Shown: positions 1 to 8,068, numbered from the stretch's first letter. The stretch is DNA of 64,000 nucleotides from Pseudomonas salomonii (GCF_900107155.1 NZ_FNOX01000002.1:558001-622000), one strand, 5' to 3'. Made by a program: numbers and translations. The notes: generated from the sequence alone by a model not told the origin.

Positions 1-2
1 GC

Positions 3-257
3 GTGTTAATTCAGTGCCCATTCGCTTGTGATATCAATAGGGTATGCAAGTGGGGGCATGGTGAAGATGCTGCCACAAGCCCTTTACTTTTCGACTTTCT
101 AAACCACGATGTAGAAGCTTTTTCAATTGATAGTTTTGGGGTTTTCACCATCACCTTCAGTACGCAAATGATCTTGCAAATCCATCCTGAGAAAAATGGA
201 TTGGAGTCTTATGTCGTGAGTACGCGGCACGATATATTTCCCATCTTGGTGTGGTAG
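3..257 (+). CDS. Hypothetical protein, possibly 5'-truncated by the window edge
   Basis: An 84-residue reading frame open from the first bases. A GTG at position 3 could be the start, but no ribosome binding site can be checked, so the gene may begin outside the window. The segment around residues 30-70 (acidic patch, then alternating hydrophobic residues ending in LQIHPE) has the look of small all-beta proteins such as the DUF6188 group often found near polymorphic toxins. That is a pattern impression only. No function can be assigned. Confidence 0.45.
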   Translation: MLIQCPFACDINRVCKWGHGEDAATSPLLFDFLNHDVEAFSIDSFGVFTITFSTQMILQIHPEKNGLESYVVSTRHDIFPILVW

Positions 258-416
258 CCAGGAACGCGATGGCTATACGACGCGAGCCCCGGCCTCCGCT
301 CTGACTCTGGTTGCTGACACCTGTGGGTCGTCAGCTGCCGGTAGAGATAGGCTGCAACCGACCCTGTGCTGTCGCTTGTACCCCATGCACCACTTGAGCA
401 GTGAAGGAGTCCCTAT

Positions 417-701
417 ATGAAAAAGCCCCCCTTGTACCTCTTTGCCAAGGTGCGGTGCATTTGTGAGTATCGCCCCAGTGTTACGGCTATCGTGCTGTTT
501 GGTCTCGAGGTTGAGGGTGAGGACGAACCACCGGTTTATATGGAGATTCGCTTCATTGATTACACCAGCCAGCAGATTGAAGGGGACCATCTGATGCTTT
601 CGCTGGAGGAGGCACTTGAGTACGCTCAAGCTGATTACGGTATCCACCAGACTGATTGGCGTGCGATGAACCAAGAGGAAATTGATCGGATTACATGGTA
701 G
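417..701 (+). CDS. Hypothetical 94-residue protein
   Basis: ATG start 9 bases after the GAAGGAG ribosome binding site at about 401-407. The protein is small, acidic and soluble, with no signal peptide or membrane segment. It alternates beta-like stretches (VTAIVLFGLEVEG, VYMEIRFIDY) with a helical acidic C-terminus, a composition typical of immunity or orphan proteins in accessory regions. Its position just after another small orphan protein fits a toxin-immunity remnant zone, but no toxin is visible. Not recognised as a named family. Confidence 0.55.
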   Translation: MKKPPLYLFAKVRCICEYRPSVTAIVLFGLEVEGEDEPPVYMEIRFIDYTSQQIEGDHLMLSLEEALEYAQADYGIHQTDWRAMNQEEIDRITW

Positions 702-1205
702 CTAGAGCAGCTACCGGGCCTGTTCCTGACTCGGCGTTAAAAGACGAGTGAGAACCGCAACTGATCAAGAGGAGCCCCTTCCGATGATCGCTCGCAAGAC
801 GTTGCAGCCCTCAAGGCCTCAGAAGGAATCCGTTTCGGACATTGTAGAGTTCGGTAATTTGACTGCTCGCCTGCCGCTATGAGTCGAATGCCAGATCGCA
901 GCTCGACGTTGCACTTAAAGCTGTCAAGGTTGCCTAATGCCCTAGGCAGCGTCCGATCCGAAACTGCCATTGCGTCTTTTACACGCCGAGACCAGAACGG
1001 CTTGGGCTTGGATTCGTTCGAACCTTTCGTGGATGGTTCAGTGCAGAATTTGCGCGATGGTTTGCGCGACAAAAGCCGACCATGCAAAGAGATTCTCCGA
1101 CGCTTGTTCGCTCTCGCTGAGCCAGTACGTCCTGGCACCCATAAAATATCCCCTGACATTGATCCGTAAGTGGCAGCCATCGGCTAGGCGTGAATCACAC
1201 GCCCT
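702..1205. other. Gene-poor stretch, no supported gene
   Basis: About 500 bases with overlapping open frames on both strands, none with a convincing ribosome binding site or recognisable domain. The frames have the skewed Arg/Ser-rich composition of non-coding frames. It separates the two orphan genes from the remnant at 1206-1487. Confidence 0.4.
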
Positions 1206-1487
1206 TCAGTTAACATCGATGCCAGGATAAAGATCCGCAGGTGGGTGGTAATCGGGATCTTCAAAACGACTATTGTTGTAATGCATTTTGGCAGTAGGCC
1301 CCTCGCCTTCGTACGTCACCTCAGAATTGGGAGTCAGATGCCATCCGGTCCCATCTTTGTCGCGTTCGATCAGCGACGGATACAACGTACATGTCCCGCC
1401 CGAACCGGATGTCAGCATGAATTGGTAATAGCGTCCGGCTTGGAGCGTGAACTTCGCCGAGACATAGCAGTAACGAGTGCGTGTCCC
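1206..1487 (-). pseudogene. 3' remnant of a lipoprotein gene, paralogue of the gene at 5336-5938
   Basis: On the minus strand, from about 1487 down to the TGA at 1206-1208, the frame encodes roughly 93 residues that align almost without gaps with the last 90 residues of the lipoprotein at 5336-5938. Shared pieces include YYQF-LTSGS-G, SLIERD, GWHLTPN, VTY-G-GPTA and NSRFEDPDYHPP. The N-terminal half, including the lipobox, is missing, and upstream the frame runs into the 3' end of the hydrolase gene in another reading frame. The high similarity suggests a recent duplication followed by deletion rather than an old relic. Confidence 0.75.
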
Positions 1488-1503
1488 GTGGATACGCCAG
1501 CGG

Positions 1504-2112
1504 CTAAATCTGTGTCTCGTGCCCAAGAAGCCTCGCAATAACCGTACATATTTCTGGAAACTGTACAAATCCCTCGCGGTCGAGAAAATGTCCCCCACCA
1601 CTAACGACTTCTTGCTCGGCTTTGAGGTTGCGGGACAGTTCGATAGATGCTGCCGGCTCAACAATTGAATCGTTGTCGGAAAACAGCGAGATGATTTTCT
1701 GTGTACGACGGCAAACTTCCGCGTGGTCCAGCGGTGCATCTGTGAAGGCGTGTAGCTCTGGCAACGTAGACACCGTTCTATCGAAGCCGGAGACCAGCAA
1801 GACTCCGCCAGTTAGGGTGTGTGCGGGTAAGGACAACAAGTGCCGTAGAGCAGCGATGCATCCAAGACTATGCCCTATGAGGATCGTGTTTGTGTCAGCT
1901 GCTGGCAGTGATTGCTGCAACGCCAATGCCCATTTTATTGGATCAGGATTGAACGAATCAGGCATAGCTGGAATGCTAACTTGCGCGCCTTGCTCCCGTA
2001 GCACCTCCGCCAACCAAGGAAACCAGTTCACATTGGGCGAGGCAGTATAACCATGCACAATTACAACGTGTTTACCGTCATAGCGGTTCGATGTTCTGTT
2101 GGCTGCATGCAT
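1504..2112 (-). CDS. RBBP9/YdeN-type alpha/beta serine hydrolase
   Basis: A 202-residue protein of the usual size for the RBBP9/YdeN family of small alpha/beta hydrolases, a family of predicted serine esterases with few known substrates. Visible features are the first strand and oxyanion region VVIVHGYTASP (about residues 16-26), the nucleophile elbow GHSLG (about 80-84), a late Asp in FSDNDSIV and the catalytic His in GGGHF near the C-terminus. No signal peptide, so probably cytoplasmic. The lipoprotein remnant follows directly downstream on the same strand, so the pair may once have been co-transcribed. Substrate unknown. Confidence 0.85.
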   Translation of the reverse strand: MHAANRTSNRYDGKHVVIVHGYTASPNVNWFPWLAEVLREQGAQVSIPAMPDSFNPDPIKWALALQQSLPAADTNTILIGHSLGCIAALRHLLSLPAHTLTGGVLLVSGFDRTVSTLPELHAFTDAPLDHAEVCRRTQKIISLFSDNDSIVEPAASIELSRNLKAEQEVVSGGGHFLDREGFVQFPEICTVIARLLGHETQI

Positions 2113-2321
2113 ATTGGGTATCAGAGATCAGCGGATTGATCGGTCGCTGATACTACACTTTCTGCTTTCGGCCGGCGAGGATGTCACAGCTGATAAATTG
2201 AGCGATCTGGATGATTCCCTGCAACGCGTGCCGTGATATGCGTCCAATCGCGGCCATCGGCAATGCGGTTGTAATCTAGGGCTGATGGCAATTCGTGGCC
2301 GTCAATGACCACGACTCGTGC

Positions 2322-2372
2322 TGGTCACTCCGTTGAAAATGGCTGGTCAAATGCGATGCAAACGAGTGGTCA
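2322..2372. repeat. Three TGGTCA direct repeats at 22-23 bp spacing
   Basis: TGGTCA occurs at 2322, 2344 and 2367, regularly spaced by 22 and 23 bases, with GCGATGCAAACG between the second and third copies. Multiple short terminal repeats with this kind of spacing are a known trait of IS21-family ends. No istA/istB frame remains next to it, so at most this is an insertion-sequence end left behind. Confidence 0.3.
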
Positions 2373-2710
2373 AGTGAGGGCCAATTTCGCATGAGTGACA
2401 CAAGGCCTGATTTCGGCAAACTCGCCCTGCCGCAAGAAGCGATGCAGTCGTGTTTTTTGCGGCACAGGCGGCAATGGCAATGGATCACTGATTTGGATGT
2501 GGCGGATGGCTCCTAGGTGACGTCTGCGCATAAGCAGCTTCCTTGGTATACCGTTGTCGTACGCTTTTCCGATCATGCGAAAATGTCAGCGTAACCGTCC
2601 ACTTAAGTCAGTCGACCTACCTGTAAAGATCCTAACAAACCAAACCGTCGAGGGCGTGGGTGGCTCACAATCACACTGCGATTTATCGGGCTGGCGAGTT
2701 GGAGGGCTGA

Positions 2711-2743
2711 TGGGGTTTTCGCGAGCAAGCTCGCGCCTACAGG
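2711..2743. repeat. REP-like palindromic element
   Basis: Contains GCGAGCAAGCTCGC followed by GCCTACAGG, the recognisable core of repetitive extragenic palindromes common in the Pseudomonas fluorescens group. It sits in intergenic DNA, as these elements do. Confidence 0.6.
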
Positions 2744-2949
2744 CGTGAGATGTCGGGGGGACGTATGCATAGCGCCAGGTCAGCGCCTTTCCAGCCAGGC
2801 AAGCCTGAGCATTTCATGTGCCCCGGTCGGTTACGAGGCACATGGTAGCTCCCTTCAGCCACCGATATCCTGAGGCAACGCCAAGTAGAACGATAAGGCA
2901 CCAAAATATACTGGCGAGCGTCTGCTTCTAGCCGAAGCACCGCCTCCGA

Positions 2950-3588
2950 TCAGGCTTGTTTGACGCCGTTGGGTAACATCAGCAGGCAAGCATCAGCAAC
3001 GGCATGGGCAAACGGGGCGAAGTCCTCGGTATTAGCGGCGATGATGTTATCAGTCGCGCCATGGACGCCCGCATAAATGAGCAATGCCACAACGTTCGGA
3101 TGTTCTGGCGCCCAATTGCCGGCCAGCTTGCCCCCTTCAATAATCGCAAGCAATTGCTCGAGAATAGCGTTCTTCGAGCCGTTGGCACGATCATGATGGT
3201 GGTGGTTCACGTAGACGATATCGTGGATACGATATGTCTTGACGTAGGTTTCGATGTTGGCGTGAATCCAGGCGCGAAGACGCTCTTCCCAGTCATCGGC
3301 AGCGCAGCGCGCCATTGCATTGTCCAGGCTGAGCATGAAGCGCTCGGTATAGCGCACGGCCAGAGCGTCAAGCATTTCGTTCTTGGAAGAAAAGTAGTGA
3401 TAAAACGTGCCCTTGGCCACTTGAGCTGACTCAACGATCTCGTTGATCGTGGTGGCCTCGACCCCCTGAGCTAGAAAAAGCTTCTCGGCTGCCGCCATCA
3501 GTTCATCCAGACGTACTTCGGCGGGTTTGGTCCGGGGCTTGGGAGCACGTTCTGTCGCCGGAGCTTTTACGGGGGCTTTGGTTTTCAT
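2950..3588 (-). CDS. TetR/AcrR-family repressor, probable regulator of the divergent MFS exporter
   Basis: A 212-residue protein. After a Lys/Pro/Ala-rich N-terminal extension (about residues 1-25) comes a canonical TetR DNA-binding domain at about 27-75, with the helix-turn-helix around INEIVESAQVAKGTFYHYF (F-YHYF is the family hallmark). The remaining 130 residues form the helical ligand-binding half, with a His run (HHHH, about 125) that is unusual. It is divergent from the DHA2 exporter at 3705. A 13-bp palindrome in the shared promoter region fits a TetR operator, so the gene probably represses itself and the exporter until a ligand binds. Ligand unknown. Confidence 0.88.
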   Translation of the reverse strand: MKTKAPVKAPATERAPKPRTKPAEVRLDELMAAAEKLFLAQGVEATTINEIVESAQVAKGTFYHYFSSKNEMLDALAVRYTERFMLSLDNAMARCAADDWEERLRAWIHANIETYVKTYRIHDIVYVNHHHHDRANGSKNAILEQLLAIIEGGKLAGNWAPEHPNVVALLIYAGVHGATDNIIAANTEDFAPFAHAVADACLLMLPNGVKQA

Positions 3589-3671
3589 CGTCTCGTTTCA
3601 AACAATTCGTCAAAGGAAATCAGTGTAAAGGAGGGAACCAATCGAGGTGGGAAAAAGTTGGAATGATCCAT

Positions 3672-3684
3672 TGACCGACGGTCA
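3672..3684. promoter_or_regulatory. Palindromic operator in the tetR/MFS divergent promoter
   Basis: TGACCGACGGTCA is a perfect 6+1+6 inverted repeat 20 bases upstream of the exporter ATG and about 85 bases upstream of the tetR start. TetR-family operators are often of this form (TGACCG half-sites). Binding by the adjacent regulator is inferred from position. Confidence 0.65.
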
Positions 3685-3704
3685 GTCGGCAAATATCATG
3701 AGGC

Positions 3705-5255
3705 ATGAACATTGATCGCTCCGCCTCAGATAACCCGGTCACCCGCCGCTTTCCCCGCATAGCGGCGCTATGTGCAGCCTACCTCGGCACGTTTCTCGCT
3801 ACGCTGGATATCAGCGTCGTGAACGTGGCACTACCGACACTGCAAGACGCGTTGCAAACGGATATTTCCGGTCTTCAATGGGTCGTCAATGCATACACGA
3901 TCTGTTTGTCAGCCTTCATGCTGTCTTCGGGGCCAATCGCCGATCGTTATGGGCATAAGCGGGCCTGGCTGGCAGGTGTAGGGGTGTTTACTGTCGGCTC
4001 AGCAGTTTGCGCTATGGCATCCAACCTGGATTTACTGCTGTTCGGGAGGGCGGTGCAGGGAGTCGCCGGTGCGCTTCTGATCCCGGGTGCCCTGCCAATT
4101 CTCAGCCATGCATTTCCAGACGCTGAAGAGCGTGCTCACGTCATTGGTGGCTGGTCGGCGTTCAGCGCATTGGCGCTTATCCTGGGGCCATTGCTGGGTG
4201 GCTTGTTGCTCCATGGCATAGGTTGGCAGAGTATTTTTGTTATCAACCTGCCTCTTGGGATGATTGCCATAGGCCTGGGCATCTGGGGGATCAGGGAGCA
4301 CAAACAGCAAGCGCGCACAGCGCTGGATCCGGCAGGGCAAGTGCTCAGCGTCGTGTGTCTTGCCAGCCTGACTTATGGGCTCATCAGTATCGGCCAGCCG
4401 GGCTTGAACTCTTTGATACCCATAGCGGCGCTGGCAGTTGCCCTGGTGGTGTTTATTTTGTTTATGTTTGTAGAGCGGTGTGTAGATCGACCGTTATTGC
4501 CACTTTCGCTGTTTCGCAGGCGTTCGTTTGCCGTGGTCAACCTGGCCTCTTTTACCCTGGGTTTTTCGTACTACAGCTGCCTGTTCTTCTTCTCGATCTA
4601 TTTACAGACGATTCAAGGCTTGTCAGTGGTTGAAACGGGTTGGCGAATGATGCCGCAGTTTCTGGTCACCGGCTGCGTGTCGATTTTGTACGGGCGCTTG
4701 AGCGCAGTGATGACATCGCGAAGACTTCTGGTGGCCGGTTATGGCGTGACGGCGCTGGCGATGTCTACCATGGTGACCTTCACAGCACATACCCCTTATT
4801 GGATTGTGGGCACCCTGTTCGGGCTTCTGGGGCTCGGAGCCGGTCTCGCAGTACCTGCCACCAGCATGGCGGTTATGACCGCCGCACCGATTGATCGTAT
4901 GGGGGTGGCCTCTACCACGATGAACGCGTTGCGTCAGATGGGCATGACAATCGGCGTCGCCTTTTTGGGCACGCTCATGAGCAGCGAGGCGTCACGAGTG
5001 CTAGCTGCCGCGCTGCGTGATCAAGGGGTAGCCAAAGCGCCTGAGATTGTGCGGTATGTGATTGCTCATGGTGTGGCATCAAGTGACTCGCTGATTGTTT
5101 CTACACTTTTTGTTCCCGCGATGGAGCACGGGTTTCATGTGGCAATGATGGTTTCCGGGCTCGCCTGTGCACTGGTGGCCCTGATGCTGTTAATCACCTC
5201 TTTTGAGGCCGACACCTTGCCATCGCCCCCACCGAAACACACAGATGGCGGCTGA
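3705..5255 (+). CDS. DHA2-family (EmrB/QacA type) MFS multidrug exporter
   Basis: A 516-residue inner-membrane protein of the 14-helix drug:H+ antiporter-2 family. The first helix carries LDISVVNVALPTL (about residues 34-46), matching motif D1. The cytoplasmic loop has ADRYGHKRAWL (about 83-93), matching motif A. The segment ALILGPLLGGLL (about 154-165) matches motif C of exporters. These point to proton-driven drug or toxic-compound efflux. It is divergent from the TetR gene, which probably controls it. The C-terminus is a short hydrophilic tail. Substrate cannot be told from sequence. Confidence 0.9.
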   Translation: MNIDRSASDNPVTRRFPRIAALCAAYLGTFLATLDISVVNVALPTLQDALQTDISGLQWVVNAYTICLSAFMLSSGPIADRYGHKRAWLAGVGVFTVGSAVCAMASNLDLLLFGRAVQGVAGALLIPGALPILSHAFPDAEERAHVIGGWSAFSALALILGPLLGGLLLHGIGWQSIFVINLPLGMIAIGLGIWGIREHKQQARTALDPAGQVLSVVCLASLTYGLISIGQPGLNSLIPIAALAVALVVFILFMFVERCVDRPLLPLSLFRRRSFAVVNLASFTLGFSYYSCLFFFSIYLQTIQGLSVVETGWRMMPQFLVTGCVSILYGRLSAVMTSRRLLVAGYGVTALAMSTMVTFTAHTPYWIVGTLFGLLGLGAGLAVPATSMAVMTAAPIDRMGVASTTMNALRQMGMTIGVAFLGTLMSSEASRVLAAALRDQGVAKAPEIVRYVIAHGVASSDSLIVSTLFVPAMEHGFHVAMMVSGLACALVALMLLITSFEADTLPSPPPKHTDGG

Positions 5256-5335
5256 CTTTGCTTCAGAGTGGAGCCAGCCTTGAAATTCACCTGCAGTTCT
5301 GTGGTCTGTACAACAATCCCGTAAAGGACTGTTTT

Positions 5336-5938
5336 ATGTCTATTCGCCGTACCCTCTGTTTCCTGACGCTGCCGTTGTTCGCAGGTTGCCAGTATTTGCC
5401 CCACACCAACTACTTCACCGCGCCCGAAAACGAGCCCAATCCTGCCTGGGTACGTATCGTCGACTACACGCAACATGCCGAAGTTTACCAATACGAAAAC
5501 GGTAAACGTTCGGGCGGCGCTGTTCGCACCGGCCTCCTGCCGTTCACCCATACACAAGACGTGGGCATGCCCAAGGCAGGGCAAGACCTCACATGGGACT
5601 ATTACGAAACGCGGATCCGACCCGGTATCGAAACGCAGGTGGATCTTTTCTGGGAGGGGTCACGCACTCGCTCCTGCCACATCTCGACGAAGTTTACTCC
5701 CCAAGCCGGACTCTATTACCAGTTCAGGCTGACATCCGGCTCATCAGGCAGCTGTAGGGTGTACGCATCGCTGATTGAGCGCGACACAGAAGGAAACGGT
5801 TGGCATCTCACGCCGAATCCGCAGGTGACCTACAACGGTGATGGACCGACGGCCCAAACCTATTACCAGAACAGTAGGTTTGAGGACCCCGATTATCATC
5901 CACCTGAAGCTCTGTATCCGGGGATGGACATTTACTAG
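5336..5938 (+). CDS. Predicted lipoprotein, intact paralogue of the 1206-1487 remnant
   Basis: The ATG at 5336 is preferred over upstream in-frame starts because it has AAAGGA 7 bases upstream and gives a proper lipoprotein signal: MSIRR, a hydrophobic stretch, then the lipobox LFAGC with Cys19. The mature part (about 180 residues) is rich in Tyr/Trp and beta-like. Its last 90 residues are duplicated in the broken copy near 1.2-1.5 kb. It begins 80 bases after the exporter stop on the same strand, but a functional link is not evident. The family is not one I can name; function unknown. Probably anchored in the inner or outer membrane. Confidence 0.75.
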   Translation: MSIRRTLCFLTLPLFAGCQYLPHTNYFTAPENEPNPAWVRIVDYTQHAEVYQYENGKRSGGAVRTGLLPFTHTQDVGMPKAGQDLTWDYYETRIRPGIETQVDLFWEGSRTRSCHISTKFTPQAGLYYQFRLTSGSSGSCRVYASLIERDTEGNGWHLTPNPQVTYNGDGPTAQTYYQNSRFEDPDYHPPEALYPGMDIY

Positions 5939-5967
5939 ACAGGTGCACGACTACAAGGAATCGTTAA

Positions 5968-6276
5968 TTGGCTAGCGCGAAATACTTCCGAACGCTCGGC
6001 GAGCGAGCCTCAGAAGATGTGTTCGCATGGGCGGCATTTGTCGCGCAAACAGAATTCCAGTGGAAAGACACAGCGTCAGTCCAGGACGCCGTCGCCTGGC
6101 AGCGTATTTGGTTCGAGCCTGAAATACTCAACGGGCTTGCGTTGGCGCATTGGGAGGATGAGGGAAAGCCTATTAACTGGTCGAGCCGCTGGAATACCGA
6201 CTATCGACAAGAAGCGGCGGCCCTGGCGAATGACTTGCTGGAGCTTTTGTGCGATGCAGAATCATCTGGAGGCTGA
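5968..6276 (+). CDS. Hypothetical 102-residue protein
   Basis: Probable TTG start with AAGGA about 8 bases upstream. The protein is helical, acidic and Trp-rich (FAWAAFVAQ, WQRIW, AHWEDEG, NWSSRW), with no signal peptide or membrane segment. It lies 29 bases after the lipoprotein on the same strand and may be co-transcribed. Not recognised as a family. Confidence 0.45.
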   Translation: MASAKYFRTLGERASEDVFAWAAFVAQTEFQWKDTASVQDAVAWQRIWFEPEILNGLALAHWEDEGKPINWSSRWNTDYRQEAAALANDLLELLCDAESSGG

Positions 6277-6612
6277 ACCATCACGCTGGTCTCACGCAAA
6301 GTGCCCAGAAGTCGGATTGCGGCGAACAACGACCCGACGGTCAGCTCAATAGGCATCTAAACCGCTCTTCAGGGAGTTTCTCTGCAAAAATCGCGTCGGC
6401 TTTCAGCAGCACACCCTCAAATATGCCAGCTTATCCATCCCCATCCGCGCGCTTGTGCAATAGAGCATTTTATAAACCGCTCACACCGTATTGTTCCTCA
6501 CTGCGTTGATGCTCTTTTGGCTGATACTGCGCGTAGAGGTTGTAGAGTGATCACGGGATGACTGCTTCTGGCCGGTTAGCGACGGTCTGACTTCGACCGT
6601 CGCTATGCATGA
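6277..6612. other. Intergenic stretch next to the recombinase
   Basis: About 335 bases with no supported gene. The only clear structure is repeat copy A and its hairpin at the right end (6559-6606). Confidence 0.5.
6559..6606 (+). repeat. Dispersed repeat copy A with an 11-bp hairpin
   Basis: Begins ATGACTGCTTCTGGCCGG and continues into a perfect 11-bp inverted repeat, TAGCGACGGTC (6578-6588) and GACCGTCGCTA (6596-6606), with a 7-base loop. It lies just past the stop of the recombinase gene. Related sequence occurs inverted at 7276-7313 and directly at 8048-8068. It could act as a terminator hairpin, but there is no T-tract. Confidence 0.65.
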
Positions 6613-7233
6613 TCAAACCTCAGTCTGTTCCGCCATCTCCAGGGCGTCATCGACCTCAATCCCCAGATATCGAACAGTGCTCTCCAGCTTCGTATGGCCG
6701 AGCAGCAACTGAACCGCCCGAAGGTTCTTCGTTCTGCGATAGATTAGTGATGCCTTCGTACGTCTCATTGTGTGAGTGCCATACATGGCTGGATCAAGGC
6801 CTACGGCTTTCACCCAGCCTTTGACGATACGAGCGTATTGACGAGTGGATAGATGGTCTGAGGTATGCAGCCGGCTAGGAAAAAGGCAATCCTCGCTGTG
6901 TAGCTGGGCCTGATGTATCCAGGCCACGAGAGCTGACCGTGTTTGCTCAGTGATCTCAAACTGCACTGGCCGCTGCGTTTTCTGCTGCATCACCATGGCT
7001 CGGGATGAAACGTGCTCGCCATGGGCGACATCGCGCACGCGGAGCTTGGTTAAGTCGCAAGCTCGAAGCTTACTGTCGATGGCCAGATCGAAGAGAGCCA
7101 GATCCCGGGTTTTTTCCGCAATTTGAAGCCTTACTCGGATGGCCCAGATATCTCTCAATCGGAGTGGGGCTTTCTGCCCGACTAGTTTTCCTTTGTTCCA
7201 GGGCTGACGGCTGCAGGTAGCGATGATGTTCAT
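6613..7233 (-). CDS. Small tyrosine recombinase (catalytic domain only)
   Basis: The ATG at 7233 is chosen because GGAGG lies 7 bases upstream; longer frames lack this. The product is 206 residues, about the size of a tyrosine-recombinase catalytic domain without the usual N-terminal core-binding domain. Catalytic motifs are present in order: an Arg in KLRACDLTKLRV, the box HTMRRTK (H-x-x-R), LLGHTKLESTVRY with the second His/Gly pair, and the nucleophile Tyr in TVRYLG. FimB/FimE-like and some integron-like recombinases have this compact build. It is bracketed by inverted copies of a short repeat, which suggests the gene travels with, or acts on, those repeats. Target unknown. Confidence 0.85.
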   Translation of the reverse strand: MNIIATCSRQPWNKGKLVGQKAPLRLRDIWAIRVRLQIAEKTRDLALFDLAIDSKLRACDLTKLRVRDVAHGEHVSSRAMVMQQKTQRPVQFEITEQTRSALVAWIHQAQLHSEDCLFPSRLHTSDHLSTRQYARIVKGWVKAVGLDPAMYGTHTMRRTKASLIYRRTKNLRAVQLLLGHTKLESTVRYLGIEVDDALEMAEQTEV

Positions 7234-7275
7234 GACAAGTCCTCCACGTGTGGAAAGACAAGGATGGCTAATCAG

Positions 7276-7313
7276 AGCGACGGTCGCTAACCGACCCAAA
7301 GCGGTCTGTCAGC
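7276..7313 (-). repeat. Dispersed repeat copy B (inverted relative to A)
   Basis: Read on the minus strand it gives GACAGACCGCTTTGGGTCGG, then TTAGCGACCGTCGCT. It shares CGGTTAGCGAC and the CGCTT-TGG core with copies A and C. It contains the palindrome AGCGACGGTCGCT (7276-7288). With copy A it forms an imperfect inverted pair enclosing the recombinase gene. Confidence 0.6.
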
Positions 7314-7459
7314 TGCTTAAAGATCGGCCAAATCGACGATGGTGAGGGGGCGCCCTGTGTGAAGTCCCACTTGCTTATCTGCTTGGCGTTACAGCACGAT
7401 GCCGGCTCAAGAGCAAGGATAGGCCCGATGACCAAGCCCCTCGAACAAGAAATCTCAAT

Positions 7460-8002
7460 GTGAACTCACCAGACTACACGGCTAAGGGCGAAGACCTCGG
7501 CAACCGCATGATGAAGGTCGACCATGCGGGCGAGCATGGTGCGATCTGTATCTACAGTGGACAGTTGTTTATGGCCCGGCTTTTCGTCCCGGGCATGGTG
7601 AACGAACTCAAGGAGTTCCTCTCCCACGAGCGCCGCCATCGGACGGTTTTTCTGGAGGAGCTGCAACGTCGCAATTATCCCCGCTGCCGTAGCTATTGGT
7701 TGTGTGGCATCGGCGGTCTGGCGTTGGGTCTGGTTACTGGCATCTGTGGCCGCAAAGCCATTGTCGCTACTACCGTCGCGGTTGAAAGTGTGGTGCTCAA
7801 GCACCTGGCTCATCAACTTGATGTGCTGGGTGATATCGATCTCCACGCGGTGGCTGCCATTACGTCGATTGTGGAGGAGGAGCAGCAACATCATGACCAC
7901 TCAGCAGCGCAGATTGATGTGCGCGATCCCTGGTTCAGGGTACTGACACCGATGGTGACTGCATGGACTGAAGCGGTAATCTGGATGGGTATGCGTTCTT
8001 AG
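7460..8002 (+). CDS. Coq7-like di-iron protein (demethoxyubiquinone hydroxylase family)
   Basis: A 180-residue protein of the Coq7 family, which hydroxylates demethoxyubiquinone late in ubiquinone synthesis using a di-iron centre and sits on the inner membrane. The iron-ligand pattern is visible: E25 in DHAGEHGAI, E57 and H60 in SHERRH, E109 in VAVES, and the C-terminal EEEQQHHD at about 139-146. A hydrophobic central segment (WLCGIGGLALGLVTGI) fits membrane association. The likely start is GTG with only a weak upstream site. Its place in an accessory region beside a recombinase suggests a second, acquired copy rather than the housekeeping gene. That is inference. Confidence 0.8.
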   Translation: MNSPDYTAKGEDLGNRMMKVDHAGEHGAICIYSGQLFMARLFVPGMVNELKEFLSHERRHRTVFLEELQRRNYPRCRSYWLCGIGGLALGLVTGICGRKAIVATTVAVESVVLKHLAHQLDVLGDIDLHAVAAITSIVEEEQQHHDHSAAQIDVRDPWFRVLTPMVTAWTEAVIWMGMRS

Positions 8003-8047
8003 AAAACAGGTGTAATTATCCCAGTTTCACTGCCGCAATTTGGACAA

Positions 8048-8068
8048 ATGACTGACCGCTTCTGGCCG
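8048..8068 (+). repeat. Dispersed repeat copy C
   Basis: ATGACTGACCGCTTCTGGCC is followed by GTCTGCTGCCTGTCGCAACGG. The first part matches copy A with a 4-base insertion and copy B in inverted form. It lies between coq7-like and the small gene at 8209. Confidence 0.55.

Larger units (their letters stand above)
2113..2949. other. Long intergenic region without a supported gene
   Basis: More than 800 bases between the hydrolase and the TetR gene. Short open frames exist on both strands but none has a plausible start region or recognisable product. The stretch contains the TGGTCA repeats at 2322-2372 and a REP-like palindrome at 2711-2743, so it looks like a scar region of old insertions. Confidence 0.5.

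Noticed and set aside
737..1180. Minus-strand open frame of 147 codons in the gene-poor stretch
   Set aside because: Arg/Ser-rich, no ribosome binding site seen and no recognisable family; too weak to call a gene.
2322..2372. CRISPR-like array
   Set aside because: Repeats are only 6 bases long with three copies; no repeat-spacer pattern and no cas genes.
7234..7299. Longer N-terminus for the tyrosine recombinase
   Set aside because: The upstream start has no ribosome binding site and crosses repeat copy B; GGAGG precedes the ATG at 7233.
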